The notes under the pieces: model-generated
Databases searched by the model: none
What the model saw: only the letters and a program-made list of their open reading frames with translations
What the model was told of the DNA's origin: nothing
In this document: one piece after another, positions 8,433 to 16,416 of the stretch
Layout of the letters: each line of letters begins with the position of its first letter
How positions within the stretch are numbered: the stretch's first letter is position 1
Origin: CAWJNF01 sp963844235
Lineage (GTDB): Bacteria; Actinomycetota; Thermoleophilia; Gaiellales; Gaiellaceae
DNA: 64,000 nucleotides
Assembly (NCBI GenBank): GCA_963844235.1
Contig: CAWJNF010000008.1
Span: 682,001-746,000 of the forward strand
Reading direction: 5' to 3'
Position numbers and translations under genes: made by a program

Positions 8433-8455
8433 GGGCGGGCTGAAGCCCGCCCTAC
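8433..8455. repeat. intergenic palindromic element with GCCCTAC edge, copy 3
   Basis: GGGCGGGCT (8433-8441) and AGCCCGCCC (8444-8452) form a 9-bp perfect inverted repeat, effectively 8 bp closed by a TGAA tetraloop. It fills the 27-base gap between etfA and ETF-QO. Its outer edge GCCCTAC supplies the etfA TAG stop (minus strand, 8452-8454). It resembles the elements at 4485 and 6685. Confidence 0.6.
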
Positions 8456-9414
8456 ACCCCTCTCCTCTCGCGGACGAGCTGCGTGAGACGCGGCACGATC
8501 TGGTGGAGGTCTCCGACGACGCCGAGGTCGCAGAAGTCGAAGATGGGCGCGTTGCGGTCCTTGTTGATCGCCACGATCGTCCCCGACGACTGCATGCCCA
8601 CCTTGTGCTGGATGGCGCCGGAGATTCCACAGGCCACGTAGAGCTTCGGCGAGACGCTCTTGCCGGTCTGGCCAACCTGCGTCGCGTACGGATACCAGCC
8701 CGCGTCGACGACGGCCCGTGTGGCGCCGACGGCGCCGCCGAGCGCCACTGCCAGCTCCTCGACGAGGCCGAAGTTCTCGGGCCCGCCGAGGCCGCGTCCA
8801 CCGGCGACGATGATCTCCGCTTCCTCGATCGACGGCCCCTCGCTCGCAGCCAGCTCCTGGTCGACGAGCACGGCTCCGCGCGACCAGTCCTCGACCGCGA
8901 CGGCCACCTCCTCCACGGAGGGAGACCCTCCGAGGCCGGAGGGCTCGAAGGTCCCGGCGCGGACGAGCGCGATCCGCGGCTCGGCTGTCCAGCCGCAGTC
9001 CACGTACACCGAGTCCTGCAGCGCGGGGCGCCTCGCGACGAGGTCGCCTCCGTCGAGCGAGAGCTCGACGAGATCCCAGTTGAGCCCACCCTCGAGCCGC
9101 GCCGCGAGCCCGGCGGCAACGTCGGCGGTCAGCACGGAGGCGCCGAAGACGACGGTGTCGAAACCGCGGTCGCGCACCAGTCGCGCGAGCACGTCGACGC
9201 GCGGCTGCGGCAGCGGGTCCGCGAGCGCAGGGTCGTCCGCGACAAGCACCGTGGCGGCCCCGTGGGCGCCGACCTGCTCTGCCAACTCGCGGACGCCCGA
9301 GCCGCAGAGCAGGGCGACGACGTCGGGCCAGAGCTGGGCGGCCTTCGACAGCACGCCGAGCGACGCCTTCTGCGGCTCGCCGTCGTAATGCTCGACGTAG
9401 ACGAGGGTCGGCAT
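8452..9414 (-). CDS. etfA: electron transfer flavoprotein alpha subunit
   Basis: FAD-carrying alpha subunit of ETF, which collects electrons from acyl-CoA and related dehydrogenases. The frame is open further upstream, but the protein begins MPTLVYVEH at 9414, 7 bases after the etfB stop, giving 320 residues. The C-terminal FAD domain contains VVDAGWYPYATQVGQTGKSVSP, KLYVACGISGAIQH and INKDRNAPIF, all typical of EtfA. Its partners etfB and ETF-QO flank it. Confidence 0.97.
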   Translation of the reverse strand: MPTLVYVEHYDGEPQKASLGVLSKAAQLWPDVVALLCGSGVRELAEQVGAHGAATVLVADDPALADPLPQPRVDVLARLVRDRGFDTVVFGASVLTADVAAGLAARLEGGLNWDLVELSLDGGDLVARRPALQDSVYVDCGWTAEPRIALVRAGTFEPSGLGGSPSVEEVAVAVEDWSRGAVLVDQELAASEGPSIEEAEIIVAGGRGLGGPENFGLVEELAVALGGAVGATRAVVDAGWYPYATQVGQTGKSVSPKLYVACGISGAIQHKVGMQSSGTIVAINKDRNAPIFDFCDLGVVGDLHQIVPRLTQLVRERRGV

Positions 9415-9421
9415 GCCCGCG

Positions 9422-10198
9422 CTAGAGAAATCGCCTCTCGGCGAGGTAGTCGACGATGCGCTCGGCGCCCGAGCCGTCGTCCTCGATGACGATCGTCTCG
9501 CCGTGCGGCGGCGGCGGGTTGAGACCGTGGACCACGGTTCCCGAGCCTGCGGCGCCGACCTCGTCCGCGGTGAGGCCGAGATCGCCGAGAGCGAGGACGT
9601 CCTGCGGCTTCTTCTTCGCGCCCATGATCCCCTTGAGCGATGGGTAGCGCGGCTCGTTGATGGCGTCGGAAACGGCCACGACGCATGGCAGGGGCGCCTC
9701 GATGAGATCGTAACCATGCTCCGTCTGGCGCTTCACCCTCGCGCGCCCCTCGGCGACCTCGAGCGTCGCCGCCTGCGAGATCAGCGGCAGCCGCAGCCGC
9801 TCGGCGACCGCCGCCCAGAGCACGGCCCCGTCCGAATCGGCGCTCTGCTGGCCGAAGAGGACGAGATCCGCACCTTCGCGCTCGAGCGCCTTCGCGAGCA
9901 CGCGGCTGGTCGCGACCAGGTCGGAGCCGGCGGCAGCCTCGTCGGCGACGAGAACGGCTCGGTCGGCGCCCATGGCCAGCGCCTTGCGCAGCGACGTGCC
10001 GGCCCGCTCGGGCCCCATCGATACGCACACCACCTCGCCTCCGCCCGCCTCCACCAGACGGAGCCCTTCCTCGACGGCGGAGAGGTCCCACGGGTTCAGC
10101 GTTCCCTCGCCGCTGCGGTCGAGGCGCATGGTCGACGGGTCGATCCGCCTGGGAGCCGTCGACTCCGGCACCTCCTTCACGCACACGGCGACTTTCAT
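9422..10198 (-). CDS. etfB: electron transfer flavoprotein beta subunit
   Basis: AMP-binding beta subunit of ETF, 258 residues. It starts MKVAVCVKEVPES and shows the EtfB signature region around LNPWDLSAVEEGLRL, DLVLFGQQSADSDG and AVSDAINEPRYPSLKGIMGAKKK. First gene of the etfB-etfA-ETF-QO run. Only 27 bases separate its start from the acyltransferase-like gene upstream, which runs in the same direction. Confidence 0.97.
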   Translation of the reverse strand: MKVAVCVKEVPESTAPRRIDPSTMRLDRSGEGTLNPWDLSAVEEGLRLVEAGGGEVVCVSMGPERAGTSLRKALAMGADRAVLVADEAAAGSDLVATSRVLAKALEREGADLVLFGQQSADSDGAVLWAAVAERLRLPLISQAATLEVAEGRARVKRQTEHGYDLIEAPLPCVVAVSDAINEPRYPSLKGIMGAKKKPQDVLALGDLGLTADEVGAAGSGTVVHGLNPPPPHGETIVIEDDGSGAERIVDYLAERRFL

Positions 10199-10225
10199 CG
10201 GCCGAGACTCTATCGACCGTCTACG

Positions 10226-11473
10226 TCACCTCGCGCTGTCACCGGACTGCAGCCGCTTGCGCCAGGAGCGCTTGAGGCGATCGTAGAGCCCCAGCCGCTG
10301 GATCCCTCGCGCAACGACATCTGTCGTGCCGACCAGGGCGGTCCGGACGAGGTTGATGCGCACGGCCCGGAGCGTGCTCGCGTAGACGACGACGTCCTCC
10401 TCCTCGACATGGCGGTCGGCGTACCGGCGCTTGTACTCGGCGTCGCCCACCCCGAAATCCAGAATCCGTGTCTCGCCCTCCCGGCACAGGTCGTCGAGCA
10501 TCCGCATCAGGAGGAAGGTCCCGGGTCGCAGCTCCGCGTACTCAGGGTCGTAGCCCGGTCGCCCGGTTCGGAAGCGCCCGCGGTACCCGTCGCCCGGCCA
10601 GAACGCGATCGGCTTCCCGTCGTCGTAGAGGACGTAGGCCCTGAACCACCCCTGCTCGAGCGCGAGGCGGGTCTGCTCGCGGTGCCGGGGTGTCCCCTCG
10701 AACGCGACGCCGAGCCCGTGCTGGTACGTCTTTACCGCCACGGCGTCGATGTCGGCGAACATCTCGTCCAGCTGCTCCGGCCTGTCGAACATGACCACGC
10801 TGGCGCGATCGCCCAGCTCGCGTCGAAGCTTGTTTCGGTAGCGCTTGATCCCGTCGCGTGTGGACTTCGAGCAGGAGGCGAGGAACGCGTCGAGGCTCTC
10901 GGGCACCGCGAGCTCCCAGTGGATATGCCGCTTCGACACGTGCTGGCGGCAGCGATAGGGAGGCTCCGTCGTCGCGACCCCGTGGAGCGTCGAGCCGATC
11001 TCGAGGTGCCGGAACATGATGACGTCCGCCTCGCCGTCGGCCAGCGACCGCCGCAGGCCGTCGACGACCGCTCTACACGCCGTCGCGTCGGCTTCGCCGA
11101 GGAGGCCGCCGTAGGAGGTCGTGATGGCGCGCACGCGCGACGGGAAGAGCTTCGCGTAGCCGACCCGGCTTGCTAGCTCGATCTCCTCGATCCGCGCCAC
11201 GACGATCGTGGAGGAGATTCCGTCCCGCTCGAGGACCAGCACGTGCGGGCGAACCGCATGCGGATCGGTCTCGAGCGCTCTGACGAAGTAGTCCGGGTCG
11301 GCGGTGACGTGCTCGCCCAGCAGGGCGACCCACAAGTCGCGGACCGACTCGAGCTCCTCGACGCTACGAAGGAAGGAGACGCTGCCGTTCGAGCGGCTCG
11401 TAAGGGTGGCGGGAGCGGTCGCCGTTGCCGCGACCCCATCGCCCGAGGCAGATCCGGCCGCCATGCGACTCAT
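10226..11473 (-). CDS. FemAB/GNAT-like acyltransferase, copy 1
   Basis: 415-residue protein of the Acetyltransf_6 (CelD/FemAB-like GNAT) type, predicted to move an acyl or aminoacyl group onto a surface polymer or its precursor. The core reads KTYQHGLG, GWFRAYVLYDDGKPIAFW, GYDPEYAELRPGTFLLM and LDFGVGDAEYKRRY. A TTG 21 bases upstream is possible, but the ATG at 11473 has a GGGAGG site about 10 bases before it. It is a tandem paralogue of the next upstream gene, with near-identical core motifs. Acceptor and donor are unknown. FemAB-related proteins of this kind are typical of polysaccharide loci. Confidence 0.82.
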   Translation of the reverse strand: MSRMAAGSASGDGVAATATAPATLTSRSNGSVSFLRSVEELESVRDLWVALLGEHVTADPDYFVRALETDPHAVRPHVLVLERDGISSTIVVARIEEIELASRVGYAKLFPSRVRAITTSYGGLLGEADATACRAVVDGLRRSLADGEADVIMFRHLEIGSTLHGVATTEPPYRCRQHVSKRHIHWELAVPESLDAFLASCSKSTRDGIKRYRNKLRRELGDRASVVMFDRPEQLDEMFADIDAVAVKTYQHGLGVAFEGTPRHREQTRLALEQGWFRAYVLYDDGKPIAFWPGDGYRGRFRTGRPGYDPEYAELRPGTFLLMRMLDDLCREGETRILDFGVGDAEYKRRYADRHVEEEDVVVYASTLRAVRINLVRTALVGTTDVVARGIQRLGLYDRLKRSWRKRLQSGDSAR

Positions 11474-11540
11474 GGTAGACGCGGCCTCCCGCAACCGCTA
11501 CGTGGAGGTGCGCCGCTGCCGCGGCCGCGCGCCGGCGAGG

Positions 11541-12785
11541 TCAGCCGGCCTCGTTCGTGCGAACGCGTCCCCGCCATACCTTCTTGACCCGGTCGGTGAG
11601 ACCGGCGCGCCCGACGACGCTCGCGGCGACGTCGCCAGCGCCGACGATCGCCGACCGGGCGAGGTTGACGGCGATCGGGCGTGGTCTCGCGGCGAACACG
11701 AAGACGTCGGTCTCGGCCCAGCTCTCCTGGCCGAACCGTCGCTTGTAGTCGGCGTCGCCGAACCCGAAATCGACGACGTCGACGGTCGGGTCGCCGCAGA
11801 GATCCTCGACGAGCTTCATGAGCACGTACGTCCCGACGTTCAGGCTCCCGTAGGCGGGGTCGTAGCCGGTAGTCGCCGTCGTGAACACACCGCGATAGGC
11901 GGAGCCGTACCAGAAGGCCACCGGACGGCCGTCCAGCAACATCACGTAGGCGCGGAACCATCCTCGCTCCATGCTGAGCCTCGTCAGGTTGCGGTGCACC
12001 TCGTCGTCGCGGACCGCTGCCCCGAGGCCGTGCTGGTAGGTCTTCGCCGCTACCTCTCCCACGCGCTCGAAGAACGCGTCGATGTCGGCGACGTCGCGGA
12101 ATACCTCGATCGTCATGATGTCCCCGAGTTCTCGCTCGATGCGACGCGCGTAGTAGCGGATGCGCTTCTGCGCATGTCCCGACTGCGAGCGCAGGAACTC
12201 GTCCATCGACGACGGGATCGGGACGCGCCAGTGGAGCTTCTCGTCCGAGGCATGCTGGCGGCACAGAACGGACGGTCTGGTTCGCGCGAGCGTCACCAGG
12301 CGCGAGTGAGCCCGGAAGTTCGGGATGTAGGCGACGTCGGCCTCGCCCCGGTCGAGCGCAGCCTTGAGCTCGCGGATGAGCAGGTCCGCGTGGTCCTCGG
12401 CCCGGTCGCCCAGCACGCCGTCGTAGACGACGTTTAGCGCGCGAAGCCGAGGTCGGAAGATCGTCTTGTAGCCGAAGTTGCAGCTGACGCGGATATCCGC
12501 GATGCGGCCTATGACCATCGCTGCGGGAACGCCGTCCTCCTCCAGCAGCACGACGTGCGGCATGCGAAACCGCGGATCGGACCGCAGAACCGTGAGGTAG
12601 TGGTCCGGGTCCGTCGTCACGGCGCTGCCCTGGAGGCTCTCCCAGGCGCCCCGCAGGCCGGCCAGCTCCTCGACGGTCCGGGCGACCGTGACCGTGTACT
12701 GCGCCTTGCCCATGGATGCGACGGGTACGGGTCGATCGGCAGAGGTATCGCGCATTGCCTCGGTCAGGTCCTCGCTCGACTCCAT
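11541..12785 (-). CDS. FemAB/GNAT-like acyltransferase, copy 2
   Basis: 414 residues from the ATG at 12785 (MESSEDLTE). Longer upstream readings exist but would overlap the divergent peptidase gene. It shares with copy 1 the motifs KTYQHGLG, GWFRAYVMLLDGRPVAFWYG, GYDPAYGSLNVGTYVLMK and VDFGFGDADYKRRFG, and the same C-terminal LARSAIVG region. The two genes are 67 bases apart and clearly arose by tandem duplication. The core is the GNAT fold used by FemAB-like and CelD-like proteins. Divergent from the M23 peptidase, which suggests an envelope role. Confidence 0.82.
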   Translation of the reverse strand: MESSEDLTEAMRDTSADRPVPVASMGKAQYTVTVARTVEELAGLRGAWESLQGSAVTTDPDHYLTVLRSDPRFRMPHVVLLEEDGVPAAMVIGRIADIRVSCNFGYKTIFRPRLRALNVVYDGVLGDRAEDHADLLIRELKAALDRGEADVAYIPNFRAHSRLVTLARTRPSVLCRQHASDEKLHWRVPIPSSMDEFLRSQSGHAQKRIRYYARRIERELGDIMTIEVFRDVADIDAFFERVGEVAAKTYQHGLGAAVRDDEVHRNLTRLSMERGWFRAYVMLLDGRPVAFWYGSAYRGVFTTATTGYDPAYGSLNVGTYVLMKLVEDLCGDPTVDVVDFGFGDADYKRRFGQESWAETDVFVFAARPRPIAVNLARSAIVGAGDVAASVVGRAGLTDRVKKVWRGRVRTNEAG

Positions 12786-12891
12786 CCACGCATCTTGCCT
12801 CCTCGGGAACAGGGTGTCGATGCCTTCGGTGGAGGGCGAGGGCGCGACGTGCGTGCGAGGCTCCGGTGTCGCCCGATCGCGACGACCGTCC

Positions 12892-13968
12892 ATGGCTACG
12901 GCTCGGGCGCTGGTCGGCAGGTGTGGTAGGGTTCGGCGCTCGTTGCGCGAACCGGACGCCATCCGACGCCGGACGCTCGCTCGACTGGCTCTCTTGCTCC
13001 TTGTAATCGGGGCTCTCACAGGGACCCTCGCCGCACCTGCGGTGGCGGGAGTCCCGAAGCTCGTGTTCCCGATCGTCGGCAACGCCAGCTACGAGGACGA
13101 CTTCGGCGATCCGCGAGGCCAGGGGTCGCACGAGGGCAACGACATGATGGCTCCCTGGAAAAGCTCCGTGGTCGCCGTCGAGGCTGGGCGGATCAAGATC
13201 TGGACGAGCTCGTCGAGGGCAGGCTGCATGCTCTACCTCTACGGCAAGAGCGGCACGACCTACCTCTACATCCATCTCAACAACGACCTCACGAAGAACA
13301 ACGACAACGACGGCGGCTGCAAGCAGGGTGTCTCCTATGCGCCCGGGCTCGAGGACGGTGCCCAGGTGCGAGCTGGAGAGCTGATCGGCTACGTCGGGGA
13401 CTCCGGCGACGCCGACGGGATCCACCACCACCTGCACTTCGAGCTGCACCCGGGCGACGGGGGCGCGGTCTCGCCGTACCGTCATCTCCGCTCGGCCGAG
13501 AAGCTCCTCTTCGCCCTTCCGGAGGGCGGGCGTGGAACGCAGACCGCTGTCGCGCTCGCGCTCCTCGGCACGGTCGTGGACTACGTTGCGCAGGCGCCGG
13601 GGAACGGGGCCGGCAACACGGATTCCGGGGACACTTCGGAGCCGGATTCCGGCGGCGGCTCCGAGCCTGACTCGGAGGAGCTACCACCGCCGCCTACGCC
13701 CCGCGTGACTGCCGACGGAGCGCTGCTCACGATGCGCGTGACCACGATTCGGGTCGTCGGTGGCCTGCAGTTCCGCGTGACCCGCCGGGTGACGCTCGCC
13801 GTGCCGGCCTCGGCGCGGCTCGAGCGCCCATCGGGGGACGAGGCGCAGTTCGCCGATCTCGTCGCCGGAGACAAGCTCTCCGTGACGACCACGGCCGTCG
13901 AGCCGTCGCTTGCCGCCCAGCGCGCCAGGGCGGGCGAGCTCGTCGTGGAACGGGCGCTGTTGCGCTAG
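12892..13968 (+). CDS. secreted M23/LytM-family metallopeptidase
   Basis: Predicted extracellular zinc endopeptidase or peptidoglycan-binding factor. From the ATG at 12892 it has 358 residues: a signal segment (about 30-52, LARLALLLLVIGALTG then APAVAG), the M23 domain with SHEGND (His80, Asp84) and HHHLHFEL (His180, His182), an acidic Gly/Pro/Ser linker (about 230-265) and a C-terminal beta-rich domain. All metal ligands are present, so it is probably active. The exact start is uncertain; a later start would still keep the signal peptide. Divergent from the acyltransferase pair. Confidence 0.87.
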   Translation: MATARALVGRCGRVRRSLREPDAIRRRTLARLALLLLVIGALTGTLAAPAVAGVPKLVFPIVGNASYEDDFGDPRGQGSHEGNDMMAPWKSSVVAVEAGRIKIWTSSSRAGCMLYLYGKSGTTYLYIHLNNDLTKNNDNDGGCKQGVSYAPGLEDGAQVRAGELIGYVGDSGDADGIHHHLHFELHPGDGGAVSPYRHLRSAEKLLFALPEGGRGTQTAVALALLGTVVDYVAQAPGNGAGNTDSGDTSEPDSGGGSEPDSEELPPPPTPRVTADGALLTMRVTTIRVVGGLQFRVTRRVTLAVPASARLERPSGDEAQFADLVAGDKLSVTTTAVEPSLAAQRARAGELVVERALLR

Positions 13969-13982
13969 CCGGCGCTCCCGGC

Positions 13983-14906
13983 CTACGGCGCCGGGCAGCG
14001 TGCCGTGTCCGGACATCGTGCGAGCACGCGGACGGCCGGGCGGCCCGTCGGCCCCTCCGGCCAGGACAGGAGGAGCAGGACCGACGAGGCGTTGTTTCGG
14101 TACGTCGACTCCCGCAGGCGACGGGTGGCGTTGACGCGGTGGACGAGCACGTAGCGACCGGCCTGCAGGCCGGTCACGTCGAGATGCTGGCCGTCGCGCC
14201 AGGCCTGGTAGACGTCCCCCCAGCCGACCGAGATCCCTTCCTCGATGGCGAGAATGCTCCGGTCGCCGGCGCTGCAGTCGGTATTGAAGACCGGAGCGGC
14301 CGGCTCGCCGGGAAGCCGCCGGTGCGGCTTGGCGTCGACGCGGTCGCCGAGGCAGAAGCCCGTCTTCTCGTCCGGAACGACGAGCCGGAAGTCGGACGCG
14401 CGCCGTAGCTCGTACGACATGAACGGGAGGAGGTGCCAGTGTTCGTGCGTGGAGTCCTCGACGTAGGCGAGCACGCCAACTTCCGGTCGCATGACCTGCT
14501 GGCCGTTGGCGCGCCTGAGGACCTGATCCGCTGTGAGCTCGGCGTCGACGGCACTCGCGCGTCGGCCCTGCACGACCAACGGGCCCTCGCCCAGGTTGGA
14601 CGCGAGGGAGACAAAGGCAAGCCGCGCGAGACGACCCTCGTCGGTTACGACGACGTCGGTCACGAGCCCGGAGGGGACGGCCACGTCCAGGTCCGGCAGG
14701 AGGAGACGCGGCGCTCCCGATCCGGCGGACGCGTCCTCGGGCGGAGGCACCAGAAAGGCGACGGAAAGACACGACGCGAGCCCCGCCAGGGCAATCGCGG
14801 CCGCGAGCACGAACCTGGCGCCCAGCCCTCCGGTTGCGCCCGTGCCCCGTCGTTGCCCGTGATCTCGAGCCACGGCGCACAGGCGTTGCCGGCGATCGTC
14901 ACGCAC
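13983..14906 (-). CDS. membrane-anchored lysyl-oxidase-like protein
   Basis: 307 residues starting at GTG 14906: a basic N-terminus, one membrane or signal segment (about 31-53) with a lipobox-like LASC, then a beta-rich extracellular domain resembling the bacterial lysyl oxidase family (PF01186). Seen are HEHWHL (154-159) at the copper-binding histidine position, KTGFCLGD, DRSILAIEEGISVGWGDVY and STYRNNAS. Members oxidise lysine amines in eukaryotes; bacterial substrates are mostly unknown. Convergent with the M23 peptidase, 14 bases apart. Catalytic competence is not proven. Confidence 0.8.
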   Translation of the reverse strand: MRDDRRQRLCAVARDHGQRRGTGATGGLGARFVLAAAIALAGLASCLSVAFLVPPPEDASAGSGAPRLLLPDLDVAVPSGLVTDVVVTDEGRLARLAFVSLASNLGEGPLVVQGRRASAVDAELTADQVLRRANGQQVMRPEVGVLAYVEDSTHEHWHLLPFMSYELRRASDFRLVVPDEKTGFCLGDRVDAKPHRRLPGEPAAPVFNTDCSAGDRSILAIEEGISVGWGDVYQAWRDGQHLDVTGLQAGRYVLVHRVNATRRLRESTYRNNASSVLLLLSWPEGPTGRPAVRVLARCPDTARCPAP

Positions 14907-15012
14907 GGGTTCAGACTAGCGCCCGCCGAAGCGAGCGTCCCGCCTCTCGGAGAAGGCCGCCGTGCCTTCCTTCTCGACGTCGATCGCCATCGTCGAGCTA
15001 GCGATCGATCAC

Positions 15013-15417
15013 CTAGGTCGCGGAGGCGAGGGTCCTCTCGCGCAGGAAGTCCACGATCCCGGTGAGCGGCGCGCCCGGCGTGAAGACCCGCGCCACGCCC
15101 ATCGCTTCGAGCGCCGCCGCGTCGTCCTTCGGGATCGTGCCGCCCACGACGACGAGGACGTCCTCGGCCCCGCCTGCGCGCAACAGGTCGAGGATCCGAG
15201 GAACGAGCGTCATGTGAGCGCCGGAGAGAATCGAGATGCCGATGGCGTCGGCGTCCTCCTGGATCGCCGTCTCGACGATCTGGTCGGGCGTCTGGTGCAG
15301 GCCGGTGTAGATGACCTCGAATCCTGCGTCCCGAAGCGCCCGGGCGATCACCTTTGCGCCCCGATCGTGACCGTCGAGCCCGGGTTTCGCGATGACCACC
15401 CGGATCGGCCGGCTCAT
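15013..15417 (-). CDS. cobalamin-binding small subunit/domain of methylmalonyl-CoA mutase type
   Basis: 134 residues from the ATG at 15417, matching the C-terminal B12 domain of acyl-CoA mutases. The DxHxxG motif is Asp15-Gly-His17-Asp-Arg-Gly20 (KPGLDGHDRG), His17 being the lower cobalt ligand. SILSGAHM and VVVGGTIP supply the nucleotide-loop pocket. A stand-alone subunit like this pairs with a separate large mutase subunit, which is not in the window. The start is only 12 bases from the divergent start of the next gene. Confidence 0.93.
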   Translation of the reverse strand: MSRPIRVVIAKPGLDGHDRGAKVIARALRDAGFEVIYTGLHQTPDQIVETAIQEDADAIGISILSGAHMTLVPRILDLLRAGGAEDVLVVVGGTIPKDDAAALEAMGVARVFTPGAPLTGIVDFLRERTLASAT

Positions 15418-15429
15418 GTCGGCAAGTAT

Positions 15430-16161
15430 ATGGGGGTGCGGCTGACCGTCATGGGGTCCTCGCCTGCCTACCCCAACCCGGGCGCGGCCCACTCGGGCTA
15501 CCTCGTCGACGCACGCGGCTGCGGGCGCCTGTTGCTCGACTGCGGCCCCGGCGTCCTGTCCCGCCTCCGTGCGGCCGAGCTCCTGCCGGTCGACGCGATC
15601 GCGATCACGCACTTTCACCTCGACCACTGGGGCGACCTCGTCGCGTGGGCCTGGTTCTCGGCACATGGCAACGCCGGCGCTCCACCGCCTGCGCTGTGGA
15701 TCCCGCAAGGCGGGCGCGACGACCTGGCCGCGTATGCCGTCCGCTGGGGTACAGAGAACATGTTCACGAGCGCCTTCAGGGTGCAGGAGTACGAAGCCGG
15801 GCAGTCGTTCGATGCGGCCGGATTCGCCGTGCTGCCGGTGGCCGTCGACCACTACGGCGTGCCCGCCTTCGGCTTTCGCGTCCAGGGCCCTGACGGGCAG
15901 GTTCTCGGCTACTCGGGAGACTCCGCACCGTGCGGGGGCCTCGAGGCGATTTCCTCGGGAGCCGACCTGTTCCTCTGCGAGGCGACGCTCGCAAACGCGA
16001 CGAACGACGCCAACCCGCGAGGGCACATGTCAGCCGCCGAGGCGCTGCAGGTGTCGAGGGGCCGGACGCTCCTGACCCACCGGCCGGCCGAGCTGCCCGT
16101 GCCCGAGGGCGGCGAGCTGGCGCGGGACGGGCTCGTGGCGGAGATCGGCCCCGCCGCGTAA
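15430..16161 (+). CDS. MBL-fold metallo-hydrolase (RNase Z-like group)
   Basis: 243 residues from the ATG at 15430. It carries the metal-binding motif HFHLDH (61-66) after LLLDCGPGV, then YSGDSAPC and GHMSA further on, as in the RNase Z/Elac-like branch of the metallo-beta-lactamase fold. It is shorter than true tRNase Z, so the substrate is open; a small phosphodiester or cyclic nucleotide is possible. It is divergent from the B12 subunit with almost no spacer, so each promoter must sit inside the other gene or the transcripts are leaderless. Confidence 0.85.
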   Translation: MGVRLTVMGSSPAYPNPGAAHSGYLVDARGCGRLLLDCGPGVLSRLRAAELLPVDAIAITHFHLDHWGDLVAWAWFSAHGNAGAPPPALWIPQGGRDDLAAYAVRWGTENMFTSAFRVQEYEAGQSFDAAGFAVLPVAVDHYGVPAFGFRVQGPDGQVLGYSGDSAPCGGLEAISSGADLFLCEATLANATNDANPRGHMSAAEALQVSRGRTLLTHRPAELPVPEGGELARDGLVAEIGPAA

Positions 16162-16167
16162 GGGTGC

Positions 16168-16413
16168 CTAGGCCTGCTTCGACTCGACGAGCCCGGCGAT
16201 ATGCCGGATCGTCCGCCAGTTGTCCGGAACGACGTCCTCGTCGTCGATCGTGACGTCGAACTCCTCCTCGAGCAGGGAGATGAGCTTGAGCATGCCGAAG
16301 GAGTCGATGACCTGCTTCTCGAGCAGGGGATAGTCGTCGTCGATCTGGCTCCACGAGCCGCTCCAGGTCAGGTTGTCGACCATCAGCTCCTTGATGCGCT
16401 GCTCAGTGGACAC
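16168..16413 (-). CDS. acyl/peptidyl carrier protein
   Basis: 81-residue carrier protein starting at GTG 16413. Ser38 in VIDSFGML is the predicted 4'-phosphopantetheine site, followed by LISLLEEEFDVTIDDEDV, the usual acidic helix 2-3 region. It lies 3 bases downstream of the adenylation enzyme and in one operon with the acyl-CoA dehydrogenase, so it probably holds the activated acyl or aminoacyl group that those enzymes load and oxidise. It is not in a fatty-acid synthesis context. Confidence 0.93.
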   Translation of the reverse strand: MSTEQRIKELMVDNLTWSGSWSQIDDDYPLLEKQVIDSFGMLKLISLLEEEFDVTIDDEDVVPDNWRTIRHIAGLVESKQA

Positions 16414-16416
16414 GCG

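Noticed and set aside
12891..12894. CATG at which minus-strand (acyltransferase copy 2, long form) and plus-strand (M23 peptidase) start codons would overlap
   Set aside because: Alignment with copy 1 supports the shorter acyltransferase start at 12785, so the overlap is probably coincidental.
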